Shown: in pieces, positions 1 through 7,219 of the stretch
Layout: the number at the start of each line of letters is the position of its first letter
Position numbering within the stretch: position 1 is the first letter of the stretch
From: Desulfurococcales archaeon
GTDB lineage: Archaea; Thermoproteota; Thermoprotei_A; Sulfolobales; NBVN01
DNA: 10,572 bases
Reading direction: 5' to 3'
NCBI GenBank assembly: GCA_021158735.1
Contig: JAGGUC010000171.1
Coordinates: forward strand, 1-10,572
Translations under genes and position numbers: made by a program
Notes under the pieces: generated by a model
What the model saw: only the letters and a program-made list of their open reading frames with translations
What the model was told of the DNA's origin: nothing
Database searches by the model: none

Positions 1-943
1 ACATAATTATGTTTATGTGTGAGGCCTTAATCAATGATGCCTTCTCCTCATTACTCAGTTCCCCTAGGATGTAGAGGTTCTTCAGCTTTCTTCCCTCAGT
101 AACTACCTCCTCATACTGGTTTCCGGGCCTTCCAGCAATTACGAATGCTGTGTCACCCCTCCTCCTCAGCTTGGCCGCCACCCTCACAATGGCGAGTGGA
201 TTCTTCCTCCTCTCCACAGTGCCTAGGTAGGTAATTAAGTATTTGTCTTTAGGTAGCTTGTACTTCTCTATAACTAAGTCTGACCTGGCCTCATCTATTA
301 GTCTAGCCTCATCATCGTCAAGACCTCCTGGGTATATGTGTATTTTCGTTGGTGAAGCACCAAGCATTACCATGTTCTCAGCCTCCAGAGGGGTAACACA
401 GAGTATGATGTCTGCGGCCCTGAAGATCTGTGGGAAAGCTAGCTTGTTCCATGAGATCCTGTAGGTTCTTTCGACCTCGCCGTACCGTATCGGGTCAGGA
501 GGCTGGTAGTGACTCATGTGTGCGTAGATGGGTGAAGTTCCCTTACCTGTTGTTAGGTTGTAAAGCTTCCTCCACATCACCCACTTAGCCATCTCCTCAG
601 GGCCATTCCATATTGTTGAGTGTGTAATGACGGCATCGATGCCGAGCTCGTCATGGAGGACATTCATAACCTCGGTAAGACCTGTAATCATTACTCTGCG
701 TGGGGGCCACCTGCTCTTGTACCCTGACACTCTGACTACTGGTATCTTAACGTAGGGGTCCTTAGGGAATAGTGCGTACCTGTCCTTACCTAAGGTAGCC
801 ACCTTCCTCCCGTCATGGTATACTGAAGTAACTAACCATGCCTTAACACCCAGCTTCCTTAACCACTTAACCATTCTCTGAGCTACTAACTCCTGCCCCT
901 TACTATTCGATGTCTGATACATTACTACTGCAGCATTCCTCAT
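1..943 (-). CDS. GT4-family glycosyltransferase, C-terminus beyond window edge
   Basis: Open reading frame of 314 codons read leftward from ATG at 943 and still open at base 1. It probably moves a sugar from a nucleotide-sugar donor to a glycan or lipid acceptor at the cytoplasmic face of the membrane; donor and acceptor cannot be told. The N-terminal domain starts MRNAAVVMYQ with a Gly/Gln-Glu loop (SKGQE, residues 14-18). The second Rossmann domain begins near residue 234 with YLITYLGTVERRKNP (235-249), the usual GT4 donor-site Arg/Lys strand, followed by FVIAGRP (267-273) and LGELSNEEKASLIKAS (293-308). The C-terminal E-x7-E motif would lie beyond the window. The start is fixed by a very strong Shine-Dalgarno. 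It is divergent from the next glycosyltransferase, which suggests shared control of a glycan pathway. Family assignment is firm, specificity unknown. Confidence 0.85.
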   Translation of the reverse strand, partial: MRNAAVVMYQTSNSKGQELVAQRMVKWLRKLGVKAWLVTSVYHDGRKVATLGKDRYALFPKDPYVKIPVVRVSGYKSRWPPRRVMITGLTEVMNVLHDELGIDAVITHSTIWNGPEEMAKWVMWRKLYNLTTGKGTSPIYAHMSHYQPPDPIRYGEVERTYRISWNKLAFPQIFRAADIILCVTPLEAENMVMLGASPTKIHIYPGGLDDDEARLIDEARSDLVIEKYKLPKDKYLITYLGTVERRKNPLAIVRVAAKLRRRGDTAFVIAGRPGNQYEEVVTEGRKLKNLYILGELSNEEKASLIKASHINIIM

Positions 944-947
944 ACTA

Positions 948-960
948 ATCACCACCTCCT
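948..960 (-). promoter_or_regulatory. Strong Shine-Dalgarno of the leftward glycosyltransferase
   Basis: On the minus strand this reads AGGAGGTGGTGAT, ending 4 bases before ATG at 943. AGGAGGTG and the following GGTGAT both match the complement of the archaeal 16S 3' tail, giving two overlapping pairing registers. It settles the start of this gene. Confidence 0.75.
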
Positions 961-1046
961 TGATTGAGTCTTGATGAACTCTATTAACGGAGTGAAGCGC
1001 AGGCAAATAGACCTCTTGAAGCCTACGCCAAACCAATTATACCGTA

Positions 1047-1065
1047 GTTTAAACACTTATATCTT
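1047..1065 (+). promoter_or_regulatory. Putative TATA/BRE promoter of the rightward glycosyltransferase
   Basis: A TTTAAAC stretch followed by CTTATATCTT (1056-1065) fits an archaeal BRE plus box A. A start site about 26 bases downstream would fall near 1086, giving a short leader before ATG 1103. The segment begins with the 8-bp palindrome GTTTAAAC (1047-1054). On the opposite strand TATAAT around 1036-1045 could serve the divergent glycosyltransferase. Inferred from position and base content only. Confidence 0.5.
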
Positions 1066-1102
1066 TTAGGTAATACTAGTTAAGTAACCATTATTAGGGG
1101 TA

Positions 1103-2236
1103 ATGCATTTGAAGGTCCTAGTAGTTCACCCGCACCTGGATGCCCTGGGCGGTAGTGAGGTACTCACTAGTATATTAGTGCGTGAGTTACAGACCTTTGG
1201 ACATGAACTAGTCGTTGTGACCAGGGCTAGGAGAGCTGACCTATTTCCCAACAGAGGTAAGGTCAGGTACGTGTACTTCAGGAGGTTTCAGGAGACCGGG
1301 GACATAGTGTTTGATAAAATTAGAAGCATATTAATAACGATCCATAATGCAATCACTAGACATGCGCCAGACGTAGTACTCATAATGATTCAAGAGCCCA
1401 TCTACGCGTTAATTTCTAAGTTGATCAAGCCCTCACTGGGTGTGTCAATGTACATTCATTTCCCGTTCGAGGAGGAGCTGACTGTGGAGAAAATAAGGAT
1501 ATTTCTGGGAATGTACCGCTTCCCAGGAAGGTATGAGAGTCTCTTCCACATAGCTGACCTCCACATGACTAACTCTGCCTATACTGCCAGAGCACTTCAC
1601 GCGAACTTCAGGATCGAAAGCAACATAGTCTACCCAGCTATATTCTGGGATTACTATGGGGATGAGCCAGCACTAACTAAAATCCCTGGCCCCAGCATCA
1701 TCAGTGTCGGGAGATTCGTACCACACAAGAGACTTGATGTACTGATCAAGCTGTTTAAGGATGTAGTTAAGAAGGAGGTACCTGAGGCTGAGCTAACTAT
1801 AGTTGGAATACCCGACCCCAGATACAGGGAGTACTACGAGAGTATCAGGGAGCTGGCAGAGTCAGTCAAGGACGTCACCCTAGTTGACAGGTCTTTGAAC
1901 CCATCAGAAATGATCAGGATCTACAGATCAGCTAGGGTCTACGTGCACATGCGTATCGGTGAGCACTTCGGTATGGCGCCTCTGGAAGCTATGAGTCAGG
2001 GCGTTGTACCAGTAGTGCCTAGGCAGTCAGGTTTCGCTGAAGTGATCAAGCACGGCATATGTGGCTACACGTATGAGAGTGATGAAGAGTGTATTAGGTA
2101 TGCTATAGACTTACTTAAGAAGAGTAAAAGCAGCTACTACAAAATGAGGAGGAGATCCTACATTAGGTCACTGCTCTTCATGCCTGACAGGTTCGCTGCT
2201 GAGCTGGAGGGCTACCTCAGGATACTAGTTCATTAA
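1103..2236 (+). CDS. GT4-family glycosyltransferase (Alg11-like EHFG motif)
   Basis: A 377-residue, full-length GT-B fold glycosyltransferase. The N-terminal domain has the HLDALGGSE loop (11-19). The donor domain begins with IISVGRFVPHKR (199-210), where the Arg/Lys residues bind the nucleotide diphosphate, followed by LTIVGIPDP (231-239). The E-x7-E catalytic signature is EHFGMAPLE (287-295), then SQGVVPVVPRQSGFAEVI. The EHFG version of this motif resembles the Alg11-type mannosyltransferases of lipid-linked oligosaccharide assembly, so a role in archaeal N-glycan or glycolipid synthesis is plausible but inferred. No signal peptide or clear membrane segment is seen. AGGGG (1096-1100) sits only 2 bases before ATG 1103 but 8 bases before an in-frame TTG at 1109, which would give an N-terminus of MKVLVVHPH; the true start may be there. 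The 3' end overlaps the convergent GalT-like gene by 20 bp. Confidence 0.88.
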   Translation: MHLKVLVVHPHLDALGGSEVLTSILVRELQTFGHELVVVTRARRADLFPNRGKVRYVYFRRFQETGDIVFDKIRSILITIHNAITRHAPDVVLIMIQEPIYALISKLIKPSLGVSMYIHFPFEEELTVEKIRIFLGMYRFPGRYESLFHIADLHMTNSAYTARALHANFRIESNIVYPAIFWDYYGDEPALTKIPGPSIISVGRFVPHKRLDVLIKLFKDVVKKEVPEAELTIVGIPDPRYREYYESIRELAESVKDVTLVDRSLNPSEMIRIYRSARVYVHMRIGEHFGMAPLEAMSQGVVPVVPRQSGFAEVIKHGICGYTYESDEECIRYAIDLLKKSKSSYYKMRRRSYIRSLLFMPDRFAAELEGYLRILVH

Positions 2237-3212
2237 TGAAACCCCTTAACTCACTGGTTGCGTCCTCAGGGAAGGTAGTAGTTAAGTAAACACCCGTACC
2301 TTTTTCGAAGCCTCCCCACCTCGCGGTAGCAGGCAGGATCTCTATGTGCCAGTGGTACCTGCTCACACCTTTAGGTGCTGAGTGCAGCCACAAGTTGTAG
2401 TCTACCCTAAGGTAGCTCCTAACAGCTATTAGAGCCAACCTTAAGACCTCAGCTAAGTCCTCTAATTCCTCATTACTTACATTCGTGAAGCATAGCTCAT
2501 GCCTCTTAGGTACTAAGAACATTTCAAATGGAGTTCTAGGGGCTGGGGCTGCTGCAAGCACGAAGTAGTTGCTGCTGTAGACTATTAAGTCACGTAGCCC
2601 CATAAGTCTGCAGAGAGGGCACTCGACAGCTTCCTCGAAGGCCCCTACCTCACCTACAACCTCAGGTGGCGTGAACGTTAGCCCAAATAACTGAATGTGA
2701 GGATGCGGGACACTCGCTCCAACGCCAGCACCGCTGTTCTTAATAGCTATGGAGTACTCAATGTACTCGTCCATCATTATCTGTCTGAACCTCTCCCTTA
2801 GGGTCAGTAGCGCATAGTACACATTAACTCGGTCGGACAGGTAAGTGCTTTCATCATGTGCCCTGCACTCAACAAGTACTTCATGGTACCCATAAGTCGA
2901 GTAGGTACCTCGCTCACCCGGCCTAACTTCAGGTCTGTTAATTAAGGCTGGGTACTTGTTGGGAAATACTCTAACCAGCCAGTCACTAATAACTCCAGCA
3001 CTTAATTCGTTGCTGAACTTTAACTCATTACCCGACCTCACCAGCACTAAGCTGGCCCTAGGGGTCATGAACTCTCTACCCGGACAGAAGGGGCATTCAC
3101 TGCTCTCGTAGAGTGAAGGTCTCTGAGCACGTAATGCAGATATTATTGAGATCCTATGTGGGTCGTGTAGACACCTCTTAATAATTACTTTGCGCTTGTC
3201 GGAACGATCCAA
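2217..3212 (-). CDS. galT: Galactose-1-phosphate uridylyltransferase family (HIT superfamily)
   Basis: The family exchanges UMP between UDP-glucose and galactose-1-phosphate through a uridylyl-histidine intermediate (Leloir pathway). Numbering from the upstream GTG at 3221 (334 codons), visible motifs are CPFC (43-46) and GYHEV (His113), fitting a metal site; RVFPNKYPAL (84-93); the catalytic HPHIQ (173-177), with His175 the expected nucleophile; a second CPLC pair (201-204); PKRH (238-241) and HWHIE (290-294) in the second HIT-like half. Length is normal for archaeal GalT. Start choice: AGGAGG (3222-3227) abuts GTG 3221 with no spacing but lies 9 bases before an in-frame TTG at 3212, so TTG is preferred and the protein is 331 residues. 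A related sugar-1-phosphate nucleotidyltransferase cannot be excluded. Neighbouring glycosyltransferases fit a sugar-nucleotide role. Confidence 0.87.
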   Translation of the reverse strand: MDRSDKRKVIIKRCLHDPHRISIISALRAQRPSLYESSECPFCPGREFMTPRASLVLVRSGNELKFSNELSAGVISDWLVRVFPNKYPALINRPEVRPGERGTYSTYGYHEVLVECRAHDESTYLSDRVNVYYALLTLRERFRQIMMDEYIEYSIAIKNSGAGVGASVPHPHIQLFGLTFTPPEVVGEVGAFEEAVECPLCRLMGLRDLIVYSSNYFVLAAAPAPRTPFEMFLVPKRHELCFTNVSNEELEDLAEVLRLALIAVRSYLRVDYNLWLHSAPKGVSRYHWHIEILPATARWGGFEKGTGVYLTTTFPEDATSELRGFINELVS

Positions 3213-3240
3213 CGCATTCACCCTCCTGATAATATCACTG

Positions 3241-3267
3241 ACTATATGGCTTCACATTTTAATATCT
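3241..3267. promoter_or_regulatory. Divergent promoter region between galT-like and transglutaminase-like genes
   Basis: The short spacer between the two divergent genes holds one good AT-rich box, TTTTAATATC (3257-3266). It is about 30 bases upstream of ATG 3296, so transcripts of the rightward gene would be nearly leaderless. Read on the other strand (GATATTAAAA) it is at the right distance for a start just upstream of the galT-like Shine-Dalgarno. A second box, CTATATGG (3242-3249), is also present. The two genes may share one box, but this is inferred from spacing. Confidence 0.4.
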
Positions 3268-3295
3268 CTGGCCCAAGACATTAACTGGTATTGAT

Positions 3296-4366
3296 ATGAG
3301 TTTCAAGCACGCGTCACTAGCAGTAGCCTTACTCTTAATTGGCTTGCTGGTAGGTTCCTTGGCAGGACCCGCCCTGTTGCCCAGGTACGTGACGCTTACT
3401 TCAGTGAAGACTGAGGTACTTACTACGACATCAAAAATTACGGAAACCACAACATCAACTAAGTACTTATTAACAACTAAGAAGTTGGTTAAGACGGTCA
3501 CAGAGACCGTGTCTGAGACTCTGACGACTACCGAATATAGCACGGTAACTTTAACTAGTACTGCAACACAAACCCAGACCGTGACTTCAGTTTCGACAAC
3601 TACCTCAACCGTAACTACTACAGCGACTGTGAGTATGGCCTCAATAACGAGGTCCTTCGACGTGCACTTAATAGTTAATGATACCTGGGCTAGGGTCACT
3701 GTTGAGATCCCGCAGACATATATTCAGGATTACTTAGGGCGCAGGGTCACTGTCTATGTGGGGCAGGAAGCTAGGGAGCTCAGAGAGCTTATTGAGGAAG
3801 GTGCTTCACAACCACCAATATATAATTTGGCAGTGAAGCTCTGGATGCTTGCTCGGGGTGATACTGAGTTATTCACTGCCTACGCCCTTCAGGTGCTCCA
3901 CCAGATGAACTACAACTTCAGTAAGGCCTACGTAGAGTACGGGGGTGTTCAGCCACCTCTAACAACCTTAATAGAAAATAGTGGTGTCTGCATGGACTTT
4001 GTCCTCCTGTACGCGTCGCTTCTCAAGGCAGTTAACGTAAGTACTGCGATTGTCTTCGTCAAGGTCTGGAGCGATCAATTCAACATAGTTAATCAGTCAC
4101 ACGCTATGGTAGCTGTTAAGCTCCCTATACAGCCGAAGCTACCGCAGGAGTATCACGCATACTTCATTAAGCAGGGGTACCCGTCTGCAGCGTCATTAAT
4201 CATTGAGAAGGAGGTGTACTACCTGGCAGACCCAACGCCCTCAGTATGCATATACGTTATGGAAACACAGGGCAAGCCCCAGCCGCCCGCCAGATACTAC
4301 CCAGCATTCGTTGGGGAGTACATGTGGGATAAGATAGAGATTGAGAAAACAATTAAGATTAGATAA
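3296..4366 (+). CDS. Membrane-anchored transglutaminase-like protein with Thr-rich stalk
   Basis: A 356-residue protein, probably exported and held at the outer face of the membrane. Residues 7-29 form a hydrophobic segment after a short basic N-terminus (signal anchor or signal peptide). Residues 35-113 are almost entirely Thr, Ser and Val with scattered Lys/Glu, resembling the O-glycosylated stalks of archaeal surface proteins. The C-terminal part is a transglutaminase-like papain-fold domain with a complete triad: Cys232 in NSGVCMDFVLLYASLL, His269 in QSHAMVAV and Asp312 in YYLADPT. Archaeal members of this superfamily are mostly thought to be proteases or amidases rather than cross-linking enzymes; the substrate here is unknown. 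No second membrane segment is seen at the C-terminus. It is divergent from the galT-like gene, and the DUF488 gene follows after 42 bases in the same reading frame. Confidence 0.82.
   Translation: MSFKHASLAVALLLIGLLVGSLAGPALLPRYVTLTSVKTEVLTTTSKITETTTSTKYLLTTKKLVKTVTETVSETLTTTEYSTVTLTSTATQTQTVTSVSTTTSTVTTTATVSMASITRSFDVHLIVNDTWARVTVEIPQTYIQDYLGRRVTVYVGQEARELRELIEEGASQPPIYNLAVKLWMLARGDTELFTAYALQVLHQMNYNFSKAYVEYGGVQPPLTTLIENSGVCMDFVLLYASLLKAVNVSTAIVFVKVWSDQFNIVNQSHAMVAVKLPIQPKLPQEYHAYFIKQGYPSAASLIIEKEVYYLADPTPSVCIYVMETQGKPQPPARYYPAFVGEYMWDKIEIEKTIKIR
3398..3634 (+). repeat. Thr/Ser/Val-rich low-complexity stalk-coding segment
   Basis: Degenerate repeats of ACN and ACT/ACA codons encode runs such as TETTTST, TVTETVSETLTTTE and STTTSTVTTTA. 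The repeats are not exact at DNA level, so the protein composition rather than the nucleotide sequence seems to be kept. It also creates a long open frame on the opposite strand, which is a composition artefact and not a gene. Confidence 0.75.
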
Positions 4367-4408
4367 TCCCTAGCAGTATTATTCTGCGGTGGTACTACGT
4401 CAAGGAAG

Positions 4409-4843
4409 GTGTATACTGTAGGACACAGCAATAGATCTTTAAGAGAGTTCTTAGAGATCCTGGACTACTATGATGTATCCGTTATCGTTGATGTTCGCAG
4501 GTTCCCGACTTCAAGGAAATTCCCGTACTTCAAGAAAGAGGTTCTCCAAGCTGAACTACCTAGACATGCCGTAGGATATGTATGGCTTGGGAAGGAGTTA
4601 GGTGGCTATCGTAATGGAGGGTACCTGAAGTACATGAGTAGCATGGAGTTTTCCCGGGGCATCAGCAGGCTTGTCAGGATCATCGAGCTGGTTAGAAGGG
4701 GTTATGTGGCCGTCATGTGCGTGGAGAGGTTCTGGTTTAAGTGTCATAGGAGATTTATTGCTGACGCACTAATTAGGCATGGCTACGAGGTGGTACACGT
4801 GGTTGACGCTGGCCGGGAGGTCTGCCACAAGTTTAGGGGGTAG
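4409..4843 (+). CDS. DUF488 family protein
   Basis: A 144-residue cytoplasmic protein beginning at GTG. It shows the DUF488 landmarks in order: YTVGHSNRS (2-10), VDVRRFPTSRK (27-37), LGKELGG (60-66), and a closing Cys/CHR block with VMCVER (102-107) and CHRRFIAD (112-119). The molecular function of DUF488 is not established; the conserved Cys and CHR residues suggest a catalytic or metal-binding role, which is only inference. The start matches the usual TVGHS N-terminus, and no other start codon lies between it and the TAA of the preceding gene, which is in the same frame 14 codons upstream. AAGGAAG (4402-4408) touches the start, so a leaderless transcript from the AT-rich TATTATT (4377-4383) is possible. 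Length is typical for the short form of the family. Confidence 0.85.
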   Translation: MYTVGHSNRSLREFLEILDYYDVSVIVDVRRFPTSRKFPYFKKEVLQAELPRHAVGYVWLGKELGGYRNGGYLKYMSSMEFSRGISRLVRIIELVRRGYVAVMCVERFWFKCHRRFIADALIRHGYEVVHVVDAGREVCHKFRG

Positions 4844-4847
4844 GTAT

Positions 4848-4858
4848 AAAGTAAAAAT
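4848..4858 (-). terminator. Oligo-T termination signal for the DapA/KDG-aldolase-like gene
   Basis: On the minus strand ATTTTTACTTT lies about 12 bases past the stop codon at 4870. Archaeal transcription often ends at such T runs without a hairpin. It sits in the 26-bp gap between two convergent genes. Confidence 0.4.
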
Positions 4859-4869
4859 CAAGGCTTACA

Positions 4870-5766
4870 TTAGAGTTCTATTGGGTGTTCCTTAAGGAAA
4901 TCTGTAAGTACTTCAGGTTCGGGTGTGGTGAGCGGAGGCCTTACGTAGGGCTTCACAGGCGCTCCAGCTAGGTTGAGTAGCCTCTTAATAGTGCCTGCAA
5001 TACTGCCGTGAATTATGTAGAGGCGTGAGAGTTCAAGCACTCTCTTATAGGTTTCTACAGTACTGCTTAAGTCACCCCTCACCCAGCTTTCTACAAGCTT
5101 CTTTAGGGTCTTAGGGTAGGCGTTAGCTAGTGCTGCTACTGCCCCGTCACCACCCATCGCTAGTGTGGGTAGGAGGAGGTACGCGCTCCCTGTAAGTACT
5201 GTGAAGTCCCTCCTAATGCCCTTTACCTCATCTATGACCTTCATTAAGTACTTTACGTCATCGTAAGTTACTTTAATCCCGGCAATACTGCTGTATTCCT
5301 TAGCTAATTTAGCAATTACTTCAGTAGGGATTGTGATGCCCGTTATTGCTGTATTATTATATATGATTACTGGCAGCTCGGATTTCTCTGCGACTACTGA
5401 GTAGTGCCTCCATAGAACCTCAATACCCGGCCTGAAGTAGTATGGTGGTGCAACAACAACTGCGTCGGCACCAGCGTCATAGGCTGAGGCGCATACTTCC
5501 AATACCTGGCTTGTACTATTAGCCGTAGCTCCAGCGAAAACTCCGACACGGCCACCTACACAATTCACCGTGAAGTCGTTTAACTTCTTGACTTCCTCAA
5601 CGCTCAGGTGGGGGAATTCCCCAGTGCTACTGGACGGGAAGACACCGTTAATCCCAGCCTCAACCAGCTTGCTCAGTAGCCACTTAAGAGCTTTGTAGTC
5701 AATGCTTAAATCCTTCTTGAAGGGTGTTATGAGGGGGACGACAATTCCTTCCACACGTACCCGCAT
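4870..5766 (-). CDS. DapA/N-acetylneuraminate lyase/KDG aldolase family lyase
   Basis: A 298-residue TIM-barrel class I aldolase acting through a lysine-pyruvate Schiff base. The lysine is Lys165 in SIAGIKVTYDD; the partner tyrosine is Tyr136 in VIIYNN; the carboxylate-binding loop is SSSTGEF (45-51). Length is standard. In true dihydrodipicolinate synthases the segment after the tyrosine reads like YNVPSRTG, with an Arg that holds the second carboxylate. Here it is YNNTAITG, with Ile in the Arg position and no Pro, so lysine synthesis is unlikely. A 2-keto-3-deoxy sugar acid aldolase or other 2-keto acid lyase is favoured. Start ATG has an AGGTG 8-9 bases upstream. The gene is divergent from a class III aminotransferase, so amino-acid or sugar-acid catabolism is possible. 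Family certain, substrate not. Confidence 0.85.
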   Translation of the reverse strand: MRVRVEGIVVPLITPFKKDLSIDYKALKWLLSKLVEAGINGVFPSSSTGEFPHLSVEEVKKLNDFTVNCVGGRVGVFAGATANSTSQVLEVCASAYDAGADAVVVAPPYYFRPGIEVLWRHYSVVAEKSELPVIIYNNTAITGITIPTEVIAKLAKEYSSIAGIKVTYDDVKYLMKVIDEVKGIRRDFTVLTGSAYLLLPTLAMGGDGAVAALANAYPKTLKKLVESWVRGDLSSTVETYKRVLELSRLYIIHGSIAGTIKRLLNLAGAPVKPYVRPPLTTPEPEVLTDFLKEHPIEL

Positions 5767-5885
5767 TATTGTAGCACCTAAGTAACTTTATGCGTACGTG
5801 AGTAAAATTGCTTCACCCACAAGTTCAGGATTCTCGAGGAAGGACTATTTTACCTTGGCTGCGGAGATATGTAGTGGGCTGACAT

Positions 5886-7217
5886 ATGTATACTCAGGAA
5901 GTAATCTCAAAATATGGGAGATTATTTTCAAGAGTTAACAGAGTCAATTACGTGCCAGTTGTTGCTGTTGAAGGAAGGAACGCGATCATAAGGGACTTAA
6001 GTGGAAGGGAGTTCATTGACTTCACCTCAAGTGCTGCAGTAATGAATGTGGGGTACTGCAATGAGAGGGTCGTTAAGGCTATTGAATCTCAAGTGAGGAG
6101 GTTGAATCACTTTACGTTTATTTACGGATTTAATGTTGAAGCCTTAGAACTGGCTGAGAAGTTAGCTAAGTTAGCCCCTATCGACAGCCCTAAGATCCTG
6201 TTGGGGCTCAGTGGCAGTGATGCATGCGAAGCAGCATTAGTACTAGCTAGAGCATTTAGTAAGAGGAAGTACTTCATAAGCTATAGCGGTAGCTTCCACG
6301 GCGCTACAGTGGGGACGACCTCTGTCTCAGGTATCGGGCTCTCGACCAAGGTCAAAGAAAAGATAGGGGAGTGGGGAAGCGTAGTTTTCGTGCCTTACCC
6401 GAACTGCTATAGGTCACCGCACCCTGACAACCCAGTCAAGTGTATGTCACATTACGTAGAGAAGATCAAGGAAGTACTTGAGGAGGTAGGGGATGATGCT
6501 GCAGCACTGATTGCAGAACCCATACAGGGTGATGGAGGCATTATAGTTCCTCCAGACAACTACTTTAGTGAAGTTAAGAAGCTCTTAGACAAGTACGGAG
6601 TGTTGCTTATTGATGATGAAGTGCAAACAGGTATGGGAAGAACTGGCAAGTGGTTTGCTATAGAGCACTATGGCGTCAAGCCCGATTTGGTGGCTTTGGG
6701 TAAGGCGCTCGGTAACGGACTGCCAATATCAGCGACTATCGGGAGGGAGGAGGTTACGAAGTCCCTACCTCCTCTAGCTTACGGGTTCACCCTGTCAGGG
6801 AATCCTGTTGCCTGTAGGGCGGCACTAGCTGTTATTGAGGAAATTGAGGAGCGAGACCTCCTGGAGAGGGCTAGGGTGCTGGGGAAGAGAGTGCTCGCGA
6901 GGCTACGTAAGATGATGGAGGAGCACGAGCTGATAGGTGATGTGAGGGGGAAGGGATTAATGATCGGTGTTGAGCTAGTCAAAGATAGGGAGACTAAGGA
7001 GAGAGCCATCAAGGAGACTAAGAAGGTGGTGTGGAGGGCGTACGAGCTAGGGCTCATAGTGTTCTTCCTCAGCGGGAACGTGCTCAGGATACAGCCGCCA
7101 CTAACGGTAGAGGAGGAGGTACTTGATAAGGGGTTAGACATACTTGAGCAAGCAATCAGGGATGCTGAGGAGGGTAAAGTAGGTAATGACGCACTGAAGT
7201 TCGTTGAGGGCTGGTAG
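5886..7217 (+). CDS. Class III PLP-dependent aminotransferase (GABA/ornithine type)
   Basis: A 443-residue, full-length fold-type I PLP enzyme. Motifs in order: SGSDACEAAL (109-118) for the phosphate cup, SGSFHGAT (134-141) with the ring-stacking region, AEPIQGDGG (210-218), LLIDDEVQTGMGRTG (240-254) with the Asp pairing the cofactor nitrogen, and Lys273 in LGKALGNGLP, which forms the internal aldimine. A TLSGNPVAC segment (302-310) follows. The family includes GABA, ornithine and acetylornithine aminotransferases and, in some archaea, amino-acid racemases; a racemase is a real alternative. The start is secure because an in-frame TGA (5880-5882) lies immediately upstream. It is divergent from the DapA-like gene with a 119-bp spacer, and its stop is 2 bases from the convergent pseudogene. 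Substrate cannot be deduced. Confidence 0.88.
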   Translation: MYTQEVISKYGRLFSRVNRVNYVPVVAVEGRNAIIRDLSGREFIDFTSSAAVMNVGYCNERVVKAIESQVRRLNHFTFIYGFNVEALELAEKLAKLAPIDSPKILLGLSGSDACEAALVLARAFSKRKYFISYSGSFHGATVGTTSVSGIGLSTKVKEKIGEWGSVVFVPYPNCYRSPHPDNPVKCMSHYVEKIKEVLEEVGDDAAALIAEPIQGDGGIIVPPDNYFSEVKKLLDKYGVLLIDDEVQTGMGRTGKWFAIEHYGVKPDLVALGKALGNGLPISATIGREEVTKSLPPLAYGFTLSGNPVACRAALAVIEEIEERDLLERARVLGKRVLARLRKMMEEHELIGDVRGKGLMIGVELVKDRETKERAIKETKKVVWRAYELGLIVFFLSGNVLRIQPPLTVEEEVLDKGLDILEQAIRDAEEGKVGNDALKFVEGW

Positions 7218-7219
7218 TG

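Noticed and set aside
243..464. Plus-strand 73-codon frame inside the leftward glycosyltransferase
   Set aside because: It lies wholly opposite a gene with clear GT4 motifs, and its Ser-rich composition is typical of an antisense shadow.
971..977. TTGATGA in the spacer between the two glycosyltransferases as a C box
   Set aside because: No CTGA at the required 12-nt distance and no second box pair.
1081..1088. TAAGTAAC recurring in intergenic DNA (1081-1088, 5779-5786, 9415-9422)
   Set aside because: Positions and orientation relative to genes differ, and similar AAGTA words are common throughout the window, so a shared regulatory role is not supported.
3259..3699. Long minus-strand open frame rich in Val, opposite the Thr-rich stalk
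   Set aside because: It is the antisense of ACN codon repeats. Its Val-rich composition mirrors the Thr runs, and there is no recognisable domain or Shine-Dalgarno.
6779..7141. Minus-strand frame inside the aminotransferase gene
   Set aside because: Ser-rich antisense shadow of a well-supported gene with all class III motifs.
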